From assembly GCF_030209755.1 (NCBI RefSeq), contig NZ_JARVRH010000007.1, forward strand, positions 152,533 through 216,532: DNA of 64,000 nucleotides, read 5' to 3'. This DNA comes from Arthrobacter sp. efr-133-TYG-118. GTDB taxonomy: Bacteria > Actinomycetota > Actinomycetes > Actinomycetales > Micrococcaceae. A program made the translations under genes and the position numbers. The stretch's first letter is position 1. The number at the start of each line of letters is the position of its first letter. A model generated the notes under the pieces. It did no database searches. It was not told the origin of the DNA and saw only the letters and a list, made by a program, of their open reading frames with translations. Below, piece after piece: positions 36,500-48,215 of this stretch.

Positions 36500-36520
36500 C
36501 GGTCACGTCCCAGCCGGGGC

Positions 36521-37462
36521 TCAAGACGCAGTGGCATAGCGTTCCGGATCGGCGAGGAAGGCCCTCCTGCATCCAGCGGAACAGAAGTAGTACGTCGTCT
36601 CAGCGAACTCGGCGTGCAGCGTGGACTCCACAGCCGCGACGCTCATGCCGCAGACCGGGTCCACGGCACTCGCGGGCTCCGTGCTCGCGGGCACCGGATC
36701 CGCCGTGGCGGTCTCCGGTCTCGTAGCCTCTACAGCCCCGCCAAGGTGGCGCACGGACACAAGCTCGGCGAGAATCGACAGCGCGATCTCGGCAGGCGTT
36801 CGGCCGCCCAGCAGCAGTCCGGCCGGGCTGTGTACGCGAGCACGCTGACCGTCGTCGACGTCGAGTGAGGCCAGGACGGCGGCGCCGCGCGTGCGGCTCG
36901 CGACCAGGGCGACGTATGGCACCCCTAGCCGGAGTGCGGCCTCCAATGCAGGCTCCTCGTCCCGGCCCTGCGACGCGACGATGAGGGCGGCGTCGTCGGC
37001 CCGCGGTTCCGCCGCGGTTCCGTCCGTGAGGTCCATGTCCAGGTCGAGGATGGCACCCAAAGCGCCCAAGGCCTGTGCCACGGGGGTCGCGCCGACCACC
37101 ACCACCCGGGGAGCGGGCATCTGCGGCTCGAGGAAGATCTCCACCGCGCCGCCGCTGAGGCAGGGGTTTGCAACCTCGACGGCGCCCTCCTCGCGGGTGC
37201 GGGACGGCTCGCCGGGGACGACGCGCAACAGCAGGGGTTCGTGCTTGGACAGGGTCTGCAGGCCGTATTCGCGCACGGAGGCCTCTACGCAGGTGCCGCC
37301 AAGGAACCCGTCGATTTCCCCGTTGGCCAGCACCAGGGCGGTGTCCCCGGCGTGGGCGCTGGTGGGGTGCTGCGCGCGCACTACCGTGGCACGCACAAAC
37401 GGTTCCCGGCGTTCCACAAGTTCCTGCGCCCTCGCCGCCAGGGCTTCTCCGTGCAGGGGCAT
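36521..37462 (-). CDS. coxF: CoxF/XdhC family protein with C-terminal YHS domain
   Basis: A 313-residue XdhC-family protein expected to bind or sulfurate molybdenum cofactor for the CO dehydrogenase. The N-terminal XdhC_CoxI part (VRAQHPTSAHAGDTALVLANGEIDGFLGGTC) is followed by a Rossmann part VVVVGATPVAQALGALG. Residues about 268-313 form a YHS domain with CGMSV and YFCSAGCRRAF Cys clusters, a metal-binding unit rarely fused here. One base separates its ATG from the coxL stop. YHS could help deliver copper, which is inference. Confidence 0.88.
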   Translation of the reverse strand: MPLHGEALAARAQELVERREPFVRATVVRAQHPTSAHAGDTALVLANGEIDGFLGGTCVEASVREYGLQTLSKHEPLLLRVVPGEPSRTREEGAVEVANPCLSGGAVEIFLEPQMPAPRVVVVGATPVAQALGALGAILDLDMDLTDGTAAEPRADDAALIVASQGRDEEPALEAALRLGVPYVALVASRTRGAAVLASLDVDDGQRARVHSPAGLLLGGRTPAEIALSILAELVSVRHLGGAVEATRPETATADPVPASTEPASAVDPVCGMSVAAVESTLHAEFAETTYYFCSAGCRRAFLADPERYATAS

Positions 37463-37463
37463 G

Positions 37464-39853
<2,390 letters not shown>

Positions 39854-39857
<4 letters not shown>

Positions 39858-40390
39858 GCCGTCACCTCTTCCGCGATGGCCCCTCCGGCCGCGCCGTCGT
39901 CCGTCTCAGCGTCCGCACCAGTGTCCCAACCGGGCGGGTGCGCGGCGGCCCATTGCACCGAGCGGACAATGGTCGCGTAACCGGTGCACCGGCAAATCTG
40001 GCCGGAAATGGCCTGGCGGATCTCGGTGTCGTCGGGATGCGGGTTGCGGTCGAGCAGTGCCCTGGCGCTGAGCATCATTCCCGGAGTGCAGAATCCGCAT
40101 TGCAGTCCGTGTTCCTCCATGAACCCCTGCTGCACCGGATCGAGCGTGCCGCCGGCGGCCAGTCCCTCGACGGTCCGGATGTCGTGTCCATCAGCCATGG
40201 CTGCAAGCACGGTGCACGATTTCACCGGCTGGCCGTCCATCAACACGACGCAGGTTCCGCAGTTGCTGGTGTCGCATCCCCAGTGCGTGCCGGTCAATCC
40301 AAGGTTTTCGCGGATGAAATGGACCAGCAACACGCGGGGTTCGACCTCCCGGGTTACCTTGTCCCCGTTGACCGTCATGCTGATCTGCAT
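39854..40390 (-). CDS. coxS: CO dehydrogenase small [2Fe-2S] subunit
   Basis: A 178-residue iron-sulfur subunit. The plant-type [2Fe-2S] cluster is held by C39, C44, C47 and C59, and the second, helical one by C98, C101, C133 and C135 (CGFC and CRC). These wire electrons from CoxL to the FAD of CoxM. ATG 40390 (MQISMTVNG) is preferred to an upstream in-frame ATG because the earlier part is Arg-rich and atypical. Its stop overlaps the coxL start, and it is 5 bases after coxM. Confidence 0.95.
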
Positions 40391-40395
40391 TGCCT

Positions 40396-41274
40396 TCAGC
40401 CTTCCTGTGCACCTGCGGCGCGTGCACAAGCACGGCGCAGGACCCTGCGGGTGAGTTCGTCGGCCAGATGCCGTTTGTAGTCGACCGGTCCACGCTGGTC
40501 GTCAACCGGGTGGCAGGCGGCGGCTGCGATGCGGGCGGCCTCGACAAACAGGTCTTCATGCGGCTGCTGTCCGCGAAGCACGGCTTCGGCCTCGGGGACG
40601 GTGCCGTCCAGCCCGACCGCTGTCAGGCCGATTGCGGCCTCTTCCACGGTGCCGTCCGAAGAAAGCCCGACGGCGGCCCCGGCCGCGACGATTGCCCAGT
40701 CACCCACCCGGCGTTCCACCTTTTCATAAGCGCTGCCCGAACGTGGGCGAATCGTGAAGCGGACTTCGTACAACAGCTCGTTCTGCGCCACGGCGGTTTC
40801 GTAGGGGCCGCGGTGGAAGTCCGACATGGCCACCATCCGTTCGCCGTCGGGCCCGCGGATCACGGCCTGCGCTCGCAGGACGTCGCAGACAGTGGAGAGG
40901 TCTTCGGCCGGATCGGCTTGGCAAAGTGAGCCTCCGATCGTGCCGCGGTTGCGGACCACAGGGTCCGCGATCACCTGCTCGGCGTCGCGGATTATCGGAA
41001 AGAGCCCGGCGACGTCGGCGGACTCGAGGAGTGCTGTGTGTCGGGTTAATGCGCCTACACGCAACTGGTCACCTTCCCGGCGGATGAATTCCAGTTCCGT
41101 CAGGTCGTTGATGTCGATCAGCCACTCGGGCCGCGCCAGGCGCAGCTTCATCATCGGCAGCAAGCTATGTCCGCCTGCGATGATGCGCGACTCGGGACCA
41201 TGGCGTTCGAGGAGGGCCAGCGCGTTTGCGACGTCGCTCGCGCGCTCATAATCAAATGGAGCCGGAATCTGCAT
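40396..41274 (-). CDS. coxM: CO dehydrogenase medium FAD subunit
   Basis: A 292-residue FAD-binding subunit. AGGHSLLPMMKLR (33-45) and TIGGSLCQADPAED (about 112-125) are the CoxM/CutM FAD motifs. The start ATG 41274 follows AGGGGTGG. It is the first gene of the cox operon, which runs coxM-S-L-F-D-E on the minus strand; all intergenic gaps are small or negative, so one transcript is likely. The order M-S-L is diagnostic of form I CO dehydrogenases. About 200 bases upstream contain the promoter; no obvious operator was found. Confidence 0.94.
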   Translation of the reverse strand: MQIPAPFDYERASDVANALALLERHGPESRIIAGGHSLLPMMKLRLARPEWLIDINDLTELEFIRREGDQLRVGALTRHTALLESADVAGLFPIIRDAEQVIADPVVRNRGTIGGSLCQADPAEDLSTVCDVLRAQAVIRGPDGERMVAMSDFHRGPYETAVAQNELLYEVRFTIRPRSGSAYEKVERRVGDWAIVAAGAAVGLSSDGTVEEAAIGLTAVGLDGTVPEAEAVLRGQQPHEDLFVEAARIAAAACHPVDDQRGPVDYKRHLADELTRRVLRRACARAAGAQEG

Positions 41275-41475
41275 TGTCCACCCCTTAGGGCCAGACGTCC
41301 TGCAGGTCGTAGGACGCGGACCTATGATCAGTCTTGCCCGCGTCATTGTGGGTGTCAACATGGTCAAGGGGGCAAGATCACGGCCGTTTTGACTTGCAAA
41401 AATAATGTCCTAAGCAGTGTCCTTTTCGCGACGTTCCGCCCGTCGTCATGGTGTATCAACCGATAAGGAGGAGTC

Positions 41476-41604
41476 ATGGTGGAGTACCCGCTTTTCATTT
41501 GCAACGACCCGGCAGCGCCGGAATGTGTCGCCGCCGAGGACAACATCGTGGAATGGGTGGCCGAGATGGAAGCCCGGGGCGTGAGAGTTCGTAGAGGCAC
41601 ATGA
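41476..41604 (+). pseudogene. Truncated YCII-like protein
   Basis: A 42-residue frame opens MVEYPLFICNDPAAPEC and reaches NIVEWVAEMEARGVRV, which matches the first third of YCII-related domains (about 95-120 residues). It then ends RRGT-stop. The rest of the family core is absent. A strong AAGGAGGAG site precedes ATG 41476, so the start is intact and a 3' deletion or frame loss seems likely. The bases just after it read ELGEEAKFVRNNGGG in another frame, not recognisable as the missing part. Confidence is limited by length. Confidence 0.45.
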
Positions 41605-41736
41605 GCTGGGTGAGGAAGCGAAGTTCGTGAGAAACAACGGCGGCGGAGCTACCGTGACCGATGCGGAGAGCGTTGACACTGTTCCGGGCCGCGAGGAGAC
41701 TTTTTCCTGGGGATGCCTCGTCGAAAGGAGCCCCAG

Positions 41737-42342
41737 ATGTCGTGGCACGTCGAGGGTACGTATTTTGAGAATTGCAACTGCGACATGGTCTGCCCCTGTT
41801 CTACTTCCGGGCTGACCGCACCGGCGGATAACGATCGCTGCAACGTGGCCTTGGCCTTTCATGTGGACACCGGTGAGGTAAACGGCGTCGACGTCGGTGG
41901 CCTGACGGTCTGCGTCGTCGCCGATACACCCGCCCTCATGAGTGACGGGGGTTGGAAGCTCGGTGTTCTGATGGATGCCGCGGCCTCGCCCGAGCAGGCG
42001 GAAGCACTCGCTGGCGTCTTCGGTGGCCAGCTCGGCGGGCCGATGGAGGGCCTGACACCCTTGATCGGTGAAATGGCGGGAATGGAGTCCCTGGAAATCT
42101 CCTACACCGACGACGGGCGCACGCACCAGGTTCGCGTTGGCAGTGCAGTCGACATGGCTGTGGAGGACTTCGTGTCTCCGCTTGATGCTACGGGACTCGG
42201 AGTGAAGATCAGCGGGATAGGATTCCCGGCGGACACCCTGGCGGCCGGCATGTCGAGCACGGCCCGCGTGGACGTGTTCGGGATGAGCTGGGACAACGCC
42301 GGAAAGAACTCCTTCTCGGCACCGTTTGCCTGGTCGGCTTAG
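41737..42342 (+). CDS. DUF1326 domain protein
   Basis: A 201-residue DUF1326 protein. It opens MSWHVEGTYFENCNCDMVCPC, with the CNCxxxCPC Cys cluster characteristic of this family, and has VALAFHVDTGEVNGVDV, an FGGQLGGPM segment and C-terminal beta strands. AAAGGAG stands 7 bases before ATG 41737. DUF1326 proteins occur in Mn/Fe- or unknown metal contexts; the Cys cluster suggests metal or Fe-S binding. It follows the YCII fragment and is convergent with the CocE gene. Function unknown. Confidence 0.85.
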   Translation: MSWHVEGTYFENCNCDMVCPCSTSGLTAPADNDRCNVALAFHVDTGEVNGVDVGGLTVCVVADTPALMSDGGWKLGVLMDAAASPEQAEALAGVFGGQLGGPMEGLTPLIGEMAGMESLEISYTDDGRTHQVRVGSAVDMAVEDFVSPLDATGLGVKISGIGFPADTLAAGMSSTARVDVFGMSWDNAGKNSFSAPFAWSA

Positions 42343-42366
42343 GCGCGGCCGCATCGTTCCGGCTCA

Positions 42367-44100
42367 TCAACGCCGCTGCTCAGCCATTGACGTCGTGAAC
42401 GGCAGGACGAGCCGCGATTGGTGAGTGGCGTCGCGGTAGATCTTGTGGGTGACGGGGCGGCCCACCGGAAGGTGGAAGGCGTCCGGAGGGAGCAGCGCAT
42501 TGTGCTCGTCGGCCAGCGGCTCGCCGTTGGATAGTTCAACCGTGAGGCGATGACCCGGCTTGAACGTGTTCGCGAACGGGTAGAGGCGCAGCACGTACTC
42601 CTCGATCGCGCCGGGCTGCACCGGTACGGATCGTGTGTGCGGGTGGTACGGGTTGCCCTCGGTGGTGCGTTGGTCGAGCTCGCGATGCGAGGCCTTGAGG
42701 TAGCCGGTGGTGATCAGCTGGCGTTGCCCGCTCGGGGCAGTGTCCCAGAGGCGCAGGATGAAGTTGGTGTCCACCTGGTCGATTTCCGCGAAGATATGCG
42801 CCGCCCCGGCACCGATCAGCTCCTTGGCCTCCTCGAACGGAGCGGTGTTCCAGCTCAGGATCTCCACCTTGTCTGTCACCGTCAACGGGGCTTGGTAGAA
42901 GCCGTCGGGGGCGGCGTACTCGGCGCCCATTGGCTCCGGCTCTTCCGACAGCTTGTGGCGCGGGCGGAGGTAGAGGGACTTGTATTCGATGTCCTTCGGC
43001 GGCCAGTGCTCGGCCATCACGAGCTCTCGCGAGCCCTCCACGAAAACGCTGACGGGCGGCTCGTCCATGACCCCGTTGTCGATGCCCTTGATCCAGTAGT
43101 CATACCACCGGAACATTTTGTCGTGCTCCTCGATGAAGGGGCGCGACTGCATGGGCGGGTAGGGGCCGATGGTCAGCTTTTTCGGCCCCTTCAGTGCGTT
43201 GTACAACTCGATGGTGCCGTCCAGGGTCCACCCGCGGCCCTGGTCGAGCTGCAGCCAGACCGGGATGTCGATGTTGGGGGCCAGCGTGATCGGGTTGCGC
43301 TCCTCGTACCATTCACCGTCCAGTTCGTTCATGACGATGTCGAACCAGGCCTCGTGGTTCCTGGGATAGTTCAGTACGTGGACCAGGTTCGGCCAAGCGG
43401 CAATGTCCGGATCTTCGAGGCGCATGGCGACAAGCTTCTTCAGTTCCTCCGGAGAATGCTTCTCGATCATGCGGGACTTCACGTTGTCCGTGAAGGCCCA
43501 GCCCGAGTCCCCTCCGCGGCCTTCGCGGGCGGCACGCGGCATGAACCACATGATGCCGCCGTGGTAGCTGGTCTCGTAGAAGTCGTAGTGGCCGCCGGAA
43601 ACGAAGATCGCCTTGAGGTGCGGCGGCCGCTCGGCGGCGGCCAGCACCTGCATGGAACCGAAGTAGGAGATGCCCACCATCCCGACGTTGCCGTCGCACC
43701 AGGGCTGCGCGGCAACCCATTCGATGAAGTCGTAGGCATCCTGGCCGAGCGAAACACCACCGGCGTTGTAGTTGCCGATGTGCTCGCCGCCCGAGAATCC
43801 CGAGCCGCGGAGGTCGCCGATGACATGGACATAGTCCTCTTTGACGATGCGGGCGATGTCCCCGGCCTCGATGCAGCCGTCCCACATGGGGCTGGGCCGT
43901 CGCTGCGGGGGAGTGGTGAGGGCGAGGGCCTGCAGCTCCTTGCCGTACGGGCTGAGGGCGACCAATGCCGGCCGAGGCTTGTCGTCGGGGCCATGGTAGG
44001 CGTCTGCGGCAAGCTCGATTCCGTCCCGCATCGGAACCCGGAGGTCCTTGCGGACAGCAATGGCCTGCCCGCTGGCATTCAGCAACTGAAAGTCATCCAT
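42367..44100 (-). CDS. CocE/NonD family alpha/beta hydrolase
   Basis: A 577-residue CocE/NonD (X-Pro dipeptidyl-peptidase S15-like) hydrolase. The nucleophile elbow is GISYFGSM, in the register GxSYxG; the oxyanion YGKEL and SGGHYDFYE segments precede and follow. The C-terminal jelly-roll domain with YPHTRSVPVQPG and HRLTVELSNGEPL is present. Family members cleave esters or amides of bulky acids (cocaine, acyl lactones). It is the last gene of a six-gene operon encoding another esterase, a lactonase-like enzyme and monooxygenase, suggesting ester cleavage in a catabolic route. Substrate unknown. Confidence 0.88.
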   Translation of the reverse strand: MDDFQLLNASGQAIAVRKDLRVPMRDGIELAADAYHGPDDKPRPALVALSPYGKELQALALTTPPQRRPSPMWDGCIEAGDIARIVKEDYVHVIGDLRGSGFSGGEHIGNYNAGGVSLGQDAYDFIEWVAAQPWCDGNVGMVGISYFGSMQVLAAAERPPHLKAIFVSGGHYDFYETSYHGGIMWFMPRAAREGRGGDSGWAFTDNVKSRMIEKHSPEELKKLVAMRLEDPDIAAWPNLVHVLNYPRNHEAWFDIVMNELDGEWYEERNPITLAPNIDIPVWLQLDQGRGWTLDGTIELYNALKGPKKLTIGPYPPMQSRPFIEEHDKMFRWYDYWIKGIDNGVMDEPPVSVFVEGSRELVMAEHWPPKDIEYKSLYLRPRHKLSEEPEPMGAEYAAPDGFYQAPLTVTDKVEILSWNTAPFEEAKELIGAGAAHIFAEIDQVDTNFILRLWDTAPSGQRQLITTGYLKASHRELDQRTTEGNPYHPHTRSVPVQPGAIEEYVLRLYPFANTFKPGHRLTVELSNGEPLADEHNALLPPDAFHLPVGRPVTHKIYRDATHQSRLVLPFTTSMAEQRR

Positions 44101-44106
44101 GAGTGG

Positions 44107-45060
44107 TTACTCCTCATTTTCGGTCGAATGGTCCAACGTGGTGCGGTACCCGTGGAGGGTGGTGAAGAACGGGGAGGGCTCCAGCGTGGGATCCCCTCCG
44201 TAACCAAGGCCCTCGGCCACGCGGGCGAACGGAGAGTAAGGCGAGGCCGTATCCTGCAGCCCGGAGGTCAAGCAACCGCAAGCCGCGTTTCTGACACGGG
44301 CCTCGATCTCCAGGCTCCCGTGGAGCGCTTCCGTGGCCTGTCCGGCGTCGAGCTCCACGCCGTATGCCGTTCCGTCCGCGCGGCGGTACGGGTGCCCCAG
44401 GTACAGATGCCGGGGACGGACTTCATCCCGCAGGTACTCAAGGCTTGAGCGGTAGGCCGCCGGGTCCACGAACCCCGGGAAGCCATTGGCCGCTCCGTGG
44501 ACCTGCACCGCGTCGCCGACGAACACGTCATTTTGCCCGTCGACGACGTATGCGACCGACCCCGGGGTGTGGCCCGGAATCGAACGGACCGAAACGGTGA
44601 CGCCCCCGCCCAGCGAGAGGGTCTCGCCGCCCCGCACCAACAGCGTCGGCTCCATCTCGCCCGAGATCACGGCATACGTGGCCTCTGTGAGCTTTGCCTC
44701 GCCGTCGGGCTCCTGCACATACTGCGCCCGCCCGGAGAGGTATTCGTCCACATGGGCCCGGCGCGAGCGCAGCAACGGTGCGTCAGCCTCGTGGATGACC
44801 ACTTGGGCGCGCCGTCCGGTGAGCTCCCACAGTGCGTATGCGCCGCCGATGTGGTCGATGTGTCCGTGGGTCAGCAGGATCCAGCGGACGTCCTCGATCC
44901 GCCGTCCGATCGCCTCCAGCGCAGGCACCATGCCTTCGGCGGGGGATGAAGCGATCCCGGTGTCGACGATGGCAGGTTCGGGGGCGTCGATGTAGAAGCT
45001 GTAGAGGCCGAACCGGCCCCACGGCGAGACGAGGGGATGGACAGCTACCGGCTTCGTCAT
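44107..45060 (-). CDS. MBL fold metallo-hydrolase
   Basis: A 317-residue metallo-beta-lactamase-fold hydrolase. The zinc motif is THGHIDHIGG (HxHxDH), with PGHTPGSV, VFVGDAV and LYLGHPYRR supplying further ligands. The C-terminal 80 residues hold a cap with CGCL. It resembles lactonases and ring-cleaving hydrolases more than beta-lactamases. The stop is 6 bases before the CocE start and its ATG overlaps the esterase stop (ATGA). It probably hydrolyses an ester or lactone intermediate. No signal peptide. Confidence 0.88.
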   Translation of the reverse strand: MTKPVAVHPLVSPWGRFGLYSFYIDAPEPAIVDTGIASSPAEGMVPALEAIGRRIEDVRWILLTHGHIDHIGGAYALWELTGRRAQVVIHEADAPLLRSRRAHVDEYLSGRAQYVQEPDGEAKLTEATYAVISGEMEPTLLVRGGETLSLGGGVTVSVRSIPGHTPGSVAYVVDGQNDVFVGDAVQVHGAANGFPGFVDPAAYRSSLEYLRDEVRPRHLYLGHPYRRADGTAYGVELDAGQATEALHGSLEIEARVRNAACGCLTSGLQDTASPYSPFARVAEGLGYGGDPTLEPSPFFTTLHGYRTTLDHSTENEE

Positions 45061-45989
45061 TTCCCGGCCCCCGCGTTCAGGAATTCACCCGTCTCCTCGA
45101 ATGCCCGGTAGAGCTCCGGGATCCAGGAGAAGTGCTGAACAAAACCATGGTTGGCGCCGCGGTACCGGGTCACTTTTGTCTCGACCCCGGCATCCGCCAG
45201 GCGCCGGCCGTAGAGTTCGCCTTCATCCCGGAGGGGGTCGTGCTCGGCGGTGATGACTAGCGCTGGCGGCAGGCCGGCGAGATCTTTCCGCTTGATGGGG
45301 GACACGCAGGGGTCCGCAGGGTCGGCCCCGCTCTCCAAGTAGAACGAGTTGAACGGCTTGAGGCCCGCCGTCTCCAGTCCGTATCCTTCGGCGTTTTCGA
45401 CCAGTGACGGGTAACGCTCGGCGTCGAAGTCCAAGTCCAGCGACGGGTAGAAGAGGACCTGGTGGGTGATCCGGTTGAACCCGTCGTCGTGGGCTTTCGC
45501 GGCGACGGCGGCAACGAAGTTGCTGCCGGAGCTGTCGCCGGCGATGGCGAGGTTCTTCCCGTCCCACTTCAGGCTTCCGCCTTTCCCGGCCGCCCAGCGG
45601 ACCACGCCGTAGCAGTCATCAAGGCCTGCCGGGAATGCCGCCTCTGGAGCCAGTCGGTAGCCCACCGCGATGACCTTGCGGCCGGTTTCCTTGGCCAGGG
45701 CCCGCGCTACGTGGTCGTGGGTATCCAGGCTGCCCAGGAAGAATGCGCCGCCGTGGAAGTACACGAGCAGGCCATAGGACTCCGCCTCCATAGGCGAGTA
45801 GATCCGCACCGGCACCTCGCCCGACGCCGTCACAGCCGTGGCGTCCTCGACGGAGTACAGCGGTAGCCGCTCCGCCAGCGGCGGGACCTGGGCGGCCTCG
45901 CCGGCGCGCATGGCGCCGGGGTCCAAGGGGGAACCCTCGGGTTCCGGCAAGGTTGCCAGGACCTTGGCGATTTCAGGACGGATCGCCAT
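45057..45989 (-). CDS. HSL-type alpha/beta hydrolase (esterase)
   Basis: A 310-residue hormone-sensitive-lipase-type esterase. The HGG oxyanion motif is in YFHGGAFFLG, nucleophile in AGDSSGSNFVAA (GDSSG variant of GDSAG), acid in AEHDPLRDE and His in GANHGF. ATG 45989 lies 5 bases after the monooxygenase stop; an earlier open frame is of poor composition. It is the third gene from the right in the operon. Together with CocE and the MBL protein it makes three ester or lactone cleaving enzymes in one operon. Confidence 0.9.
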   Translation of the reverse strand: MAIRPEIAKVLATLPEPEGSPLDPGAMRAGEAAQVPPLAERLPLYSVEDATAVTASGEVPVRIYSPMEAESYGLLVYFHGGAFFLGSLDTHDHVARALAKETGRKVIAVGYRLAPEAAFPAGLDDCYGVVRWAAGKGGSLKWDGKNLAIAGDSSGSNFVAAVAAKAHDDGFNRITHQVLFYPSLDLDFDAERYPSLVENAEGYGLETAGLKPFNSFYLESGADPADPCVSPIKRKDLAGLPPALVITAEHDPLRDEGELYGRRLADAGVETKVTRYRGANHGFVQHFSWIPELYRAFEETGEFLNAGAGK

Positions 45990-45994
45990 GGCGT

Positions 45995-47131
45995 TCAGGC
46001 CCTCGCTTCTGCTGTTGCGGTGGTGGGCTGCCCGGACGTGGGCTTTTGGCCAGGGAAGACATCGTTGACCTCTTCCTCGCTCCAGCCTTGCCGGGAAATG
46101 CGCTGCAGCTCGTCGGTCACTGGCTTCCGGGTTGCCTGGAACAGGGCCAGCGCCTCCTTGACGGTGCCGGCCTGGGCGAGTGCGTCGGCGAGTGCGCCGG
46201 CGTCCTCGATGGCGGAGTTTGCCCCTTGTCCTTGGTGGTGCAACATGGAGTGCGCCGCGTCGCCCATGAGCACAACGGAGTCGGTGTGCCACGAGTCGAC
46301 CGGATCGATGTCGTAGACGGCGCGGATGTTGACCGTGTTCATGTCGAGGCCCCGGGTGATGTTCACAATGCGCTCGTCGAATCCGCCGACTGTTTCCAGG
46401 AGGCTTTCCTTGCTTACCTCGGGCGCCCAGGTACCGTCCGGATTCAGGGCGGTGATGTCGAATGAGACCTGGTTCCGGTGGCGAAGCGGCAACAGGTAGA
46501 CCTTGGTGCCCTTGCCAATGTACATCCGTAGGTTGTCGTCGACCACCAGGCCAAGGGCGTCGTCGGCGGGAATCACTACACGGTAGGCGTGTTCTCCGGA
46601 GAACACGGGGCCTTTGTCGCTGAACAGCTGCTCGCGCACCACGGATTTGATGCCGTCGGCGCCTACCACGAGGTCTGCCTCGACTGTGGTGCCGTTCGTG
46701 AAGGCCAGTTCGGAACGGCCATCCTTTTCCTCGATCTTCTCCAGCTTGTGGCCCAGGTGCACCACCCCTTCCGGGAGAACGCCCAGCAAGGCCTCGATGA
46801 AGTCGCCGCGGTGGATGAGGTAGGTGTGGGCCTGCCCGCCGAACTCCGGCCAGGTGTCCTTCATGATCGGAACACCTGCAGCCGTGAGGATTTCGAAGTA
46901 GTCGCTCGGCGAACTGACCTTGGCGATCTCATCGAAGATCCCCCACTTGCTGAAACGGTCCATGGTGGCGGGACGCAGTCCGATGCCGGCACCGACCTCG
47001 CGTATCCGGGAGGCCTGCTCGTACACGTTGACGTTCGCACCGAGAAGGCTCAGCGCCTTGGCTGCAGCTGCGCCGCCGTACCCCGCGCCGACGATGGCGA
47101 TGTCGAGGTTCCTGATGTCTTCAGCTTTCAT
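45995..47131 (-). CDS. FAD-dependent monooxygenase (salicylate hydroxylase-like)
   Basis: A 378-residue class A flavoprotein monooxygenase. The FAD motif GAGYGG is at 15-20, VGADGIKSVVR is the DG motif and LMGDAAHSMLHHQGQGANSAIEDA the GD motif with the flavin phosphate site. It resembles salicylate or 6-hydroxynicotinate hydroxylases, which hydroxylate aromatic rings with NAD(P)H. It has one extra insertion of the usual kind and ends with a short tail. It lies between the esterase and phosphotriesterase genes in the operon. The substrate is probably aromatic, but this is inference. Confidence 0.9.
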   Translation of the reverse strand: MKAEDIRNLDIAIVGAGYGGAAAAKALSLLGANVNVYEQASRIREVGAGIGLRPATMDRFSKWGIFDEIAKVSSPSDYFEILTAAGVPIMKDTWPEFGGQAHTYLIHRGDFIEALLGVLPEGVVHLGHKLEKIEEKDGRSELAFTNGTTVEADLVVGADGIKSVVREQLFSDKGPVFSGEHAYRVVIPADDALGLVVDDNLRMYIGKGTKVYLLPLRHRNQVSFDITALNPDGTWAPEVSKESLLETVGGFDERIVNITRGLDMNTVNIRAVYDIDPVDSWHTDSVVLMGDAAHSMLHHQGQGANSAIEDAGALADALAQAGTVKEALALFQATRKPVTDELQRISRQGWSEEEVNDVFPGQKPTSGQPTTATAEARA

Positions 47132-47212
47132 TTGCTTGGATCACTTTCTTGACCCCTCCTTGGCCCGCGCCAAGTCTGGGGAAACGGGTAGGTTATGCTG
47201 CCAGTCCGGAAG

Positions 47213-48166
47213 TCAGGCATCCAGCGACAGGAAGTCGGCCGGGTTGTCCTCGAGCAAGAGTTTCAGCGTCGCGTCGTCGATTCCCGCCGCGCGCATGTCG
47301 GGGATCATGTCCTCGAAGATGTAGTTGATGGTGTGGCCCTTGACGCCCGGCCAGCCCAGCGGGCTGCAATTCGCGTCCGCCGAAACGAGTAGCTTGTCGG
47401 CGTAGCCCTTGTTCACAAGGCTCACGAAGTGCTGCATGCGTTCGGCGCGCTTGCGGCCCCAAAACGGGGGATCCGGAAGCTCGAGGTCGTAGCCGAAGGT
47501 ATCGAAGCCGATACGTCCGCCCTGCTCATAGATCCAGTCGTGCGGGGTGATCGGGGCGTTCAGTCCGTCGTCGGCGTGGCCGAAGAGTACGCGGTCCAGC
47601 GAGAGGCCCTCTTCGTTGAAGATGGACACCGCCGGTTCGGGGTCGATGGCCAGGTGGGTCAGGATGGGTGCCCCGGTGACGACGGCGGCGCGGGCCGCGG
47701 CCCGGTAGATGCGTTTGTCCAGGTCTGTCATTCGTCCACCGCGGCTCACGCCGACCTTGATGACACCGGCCTTGGCGCCAGTGTTTCCGATGCCGACGGT
47801 GATCTCGTGGATGAACACCTTCGCGAGGTAGTCCACGGTGGCGCGGGAGAAGTGCGGCAGGGCGGTGTCGCCGCCGACGAACCCGGTGCAGGCCACTATG
47901 TGCACGCCGGTCTTCCGGGACAGGGACTTGTAGTAGTCGACGTCGCGACCGTTGCAGATACCTGTGGCGTCTACGAAGGTGCCGCCGCCGTATTCGCGGA
48001 ACTTCCGCAGCTTCGGCACGGTTTCTTCGTAGGCCTGTTCCGGGGACTTCCACCATGTGGTGTCTAGTTCGGAACCCGGCATGCCGTAGCCGATGTGTTC
48101 GTGGACCGCCACGATTTCCAGTTCTTCGGCCGGAATGGTTCCCAGCACTGTGTTGACCATTGTCAT
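47213..48166 (-). CDS. Phosphotriesterase family hydrolase (lactonase-like), complete metal site
   Basis: A 317-residue amidohydrolase-superfamily enzyme. All phosphotriesterase ligands are present: HEH (H22, H24), a candidate carbamylated Lys K137 in GVIKVGV, H171, H197 (FGHADDG) and D264 (SADANC). The family includes lactonases and phosphotriesterases; in a catabolic operon a lactonase or esterase role is more likely than phosphotriester cleavage. It is 81 bases upstream of the monooxygenase gene and 49 bases downstream of a paralogue with a degenerate site. Confidence 0.92.
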   Translation of the reverse strand: MTMVNTVLGTIPAEELEIVAVHEHIGYGMPGSELDTTWWKSPEQAYEETVPKLRKFREYGGGTFVDATGICNGRDVDYYKSLSRKTGVHIVACTGFVGGDTALPHFSRATVDYLAKVFIHEITVGIGNTGAKAGVIKVGVSRGGRMTDLDKRIYRAAARAAVVTGAPILTHLAIDPEPAVSIFNEEGLSLDRVLFGHADDGLNAPITPHDWIYEQGGRIGFDTFGYDLELPDPPFWGRKRAERMQHFVSLVNKGYADKLLVSADANCSPLGWPGVKGHTINYIFEDMIPDMRAAGIDDATLKLLLEDNPADFLSLDA

Positions 48167-48215
48167 TCGTTCACCTCGGGGGTTCTAAAGCTTGTTGCGG
48201 GTCGGCAGGGCGTGA

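Noticed and set aside
42550..44448. A 632-codon plus-strand frame opposite CocE
   Set aside because: Antisense shadow; the CocE frame has the full family architecture.
47429..48067. Plus-strand frame opposite the intact phosphotriesterase homologue
   Set aside because: Antisense shadow; all metal ligands are found in the minus-strand frame.
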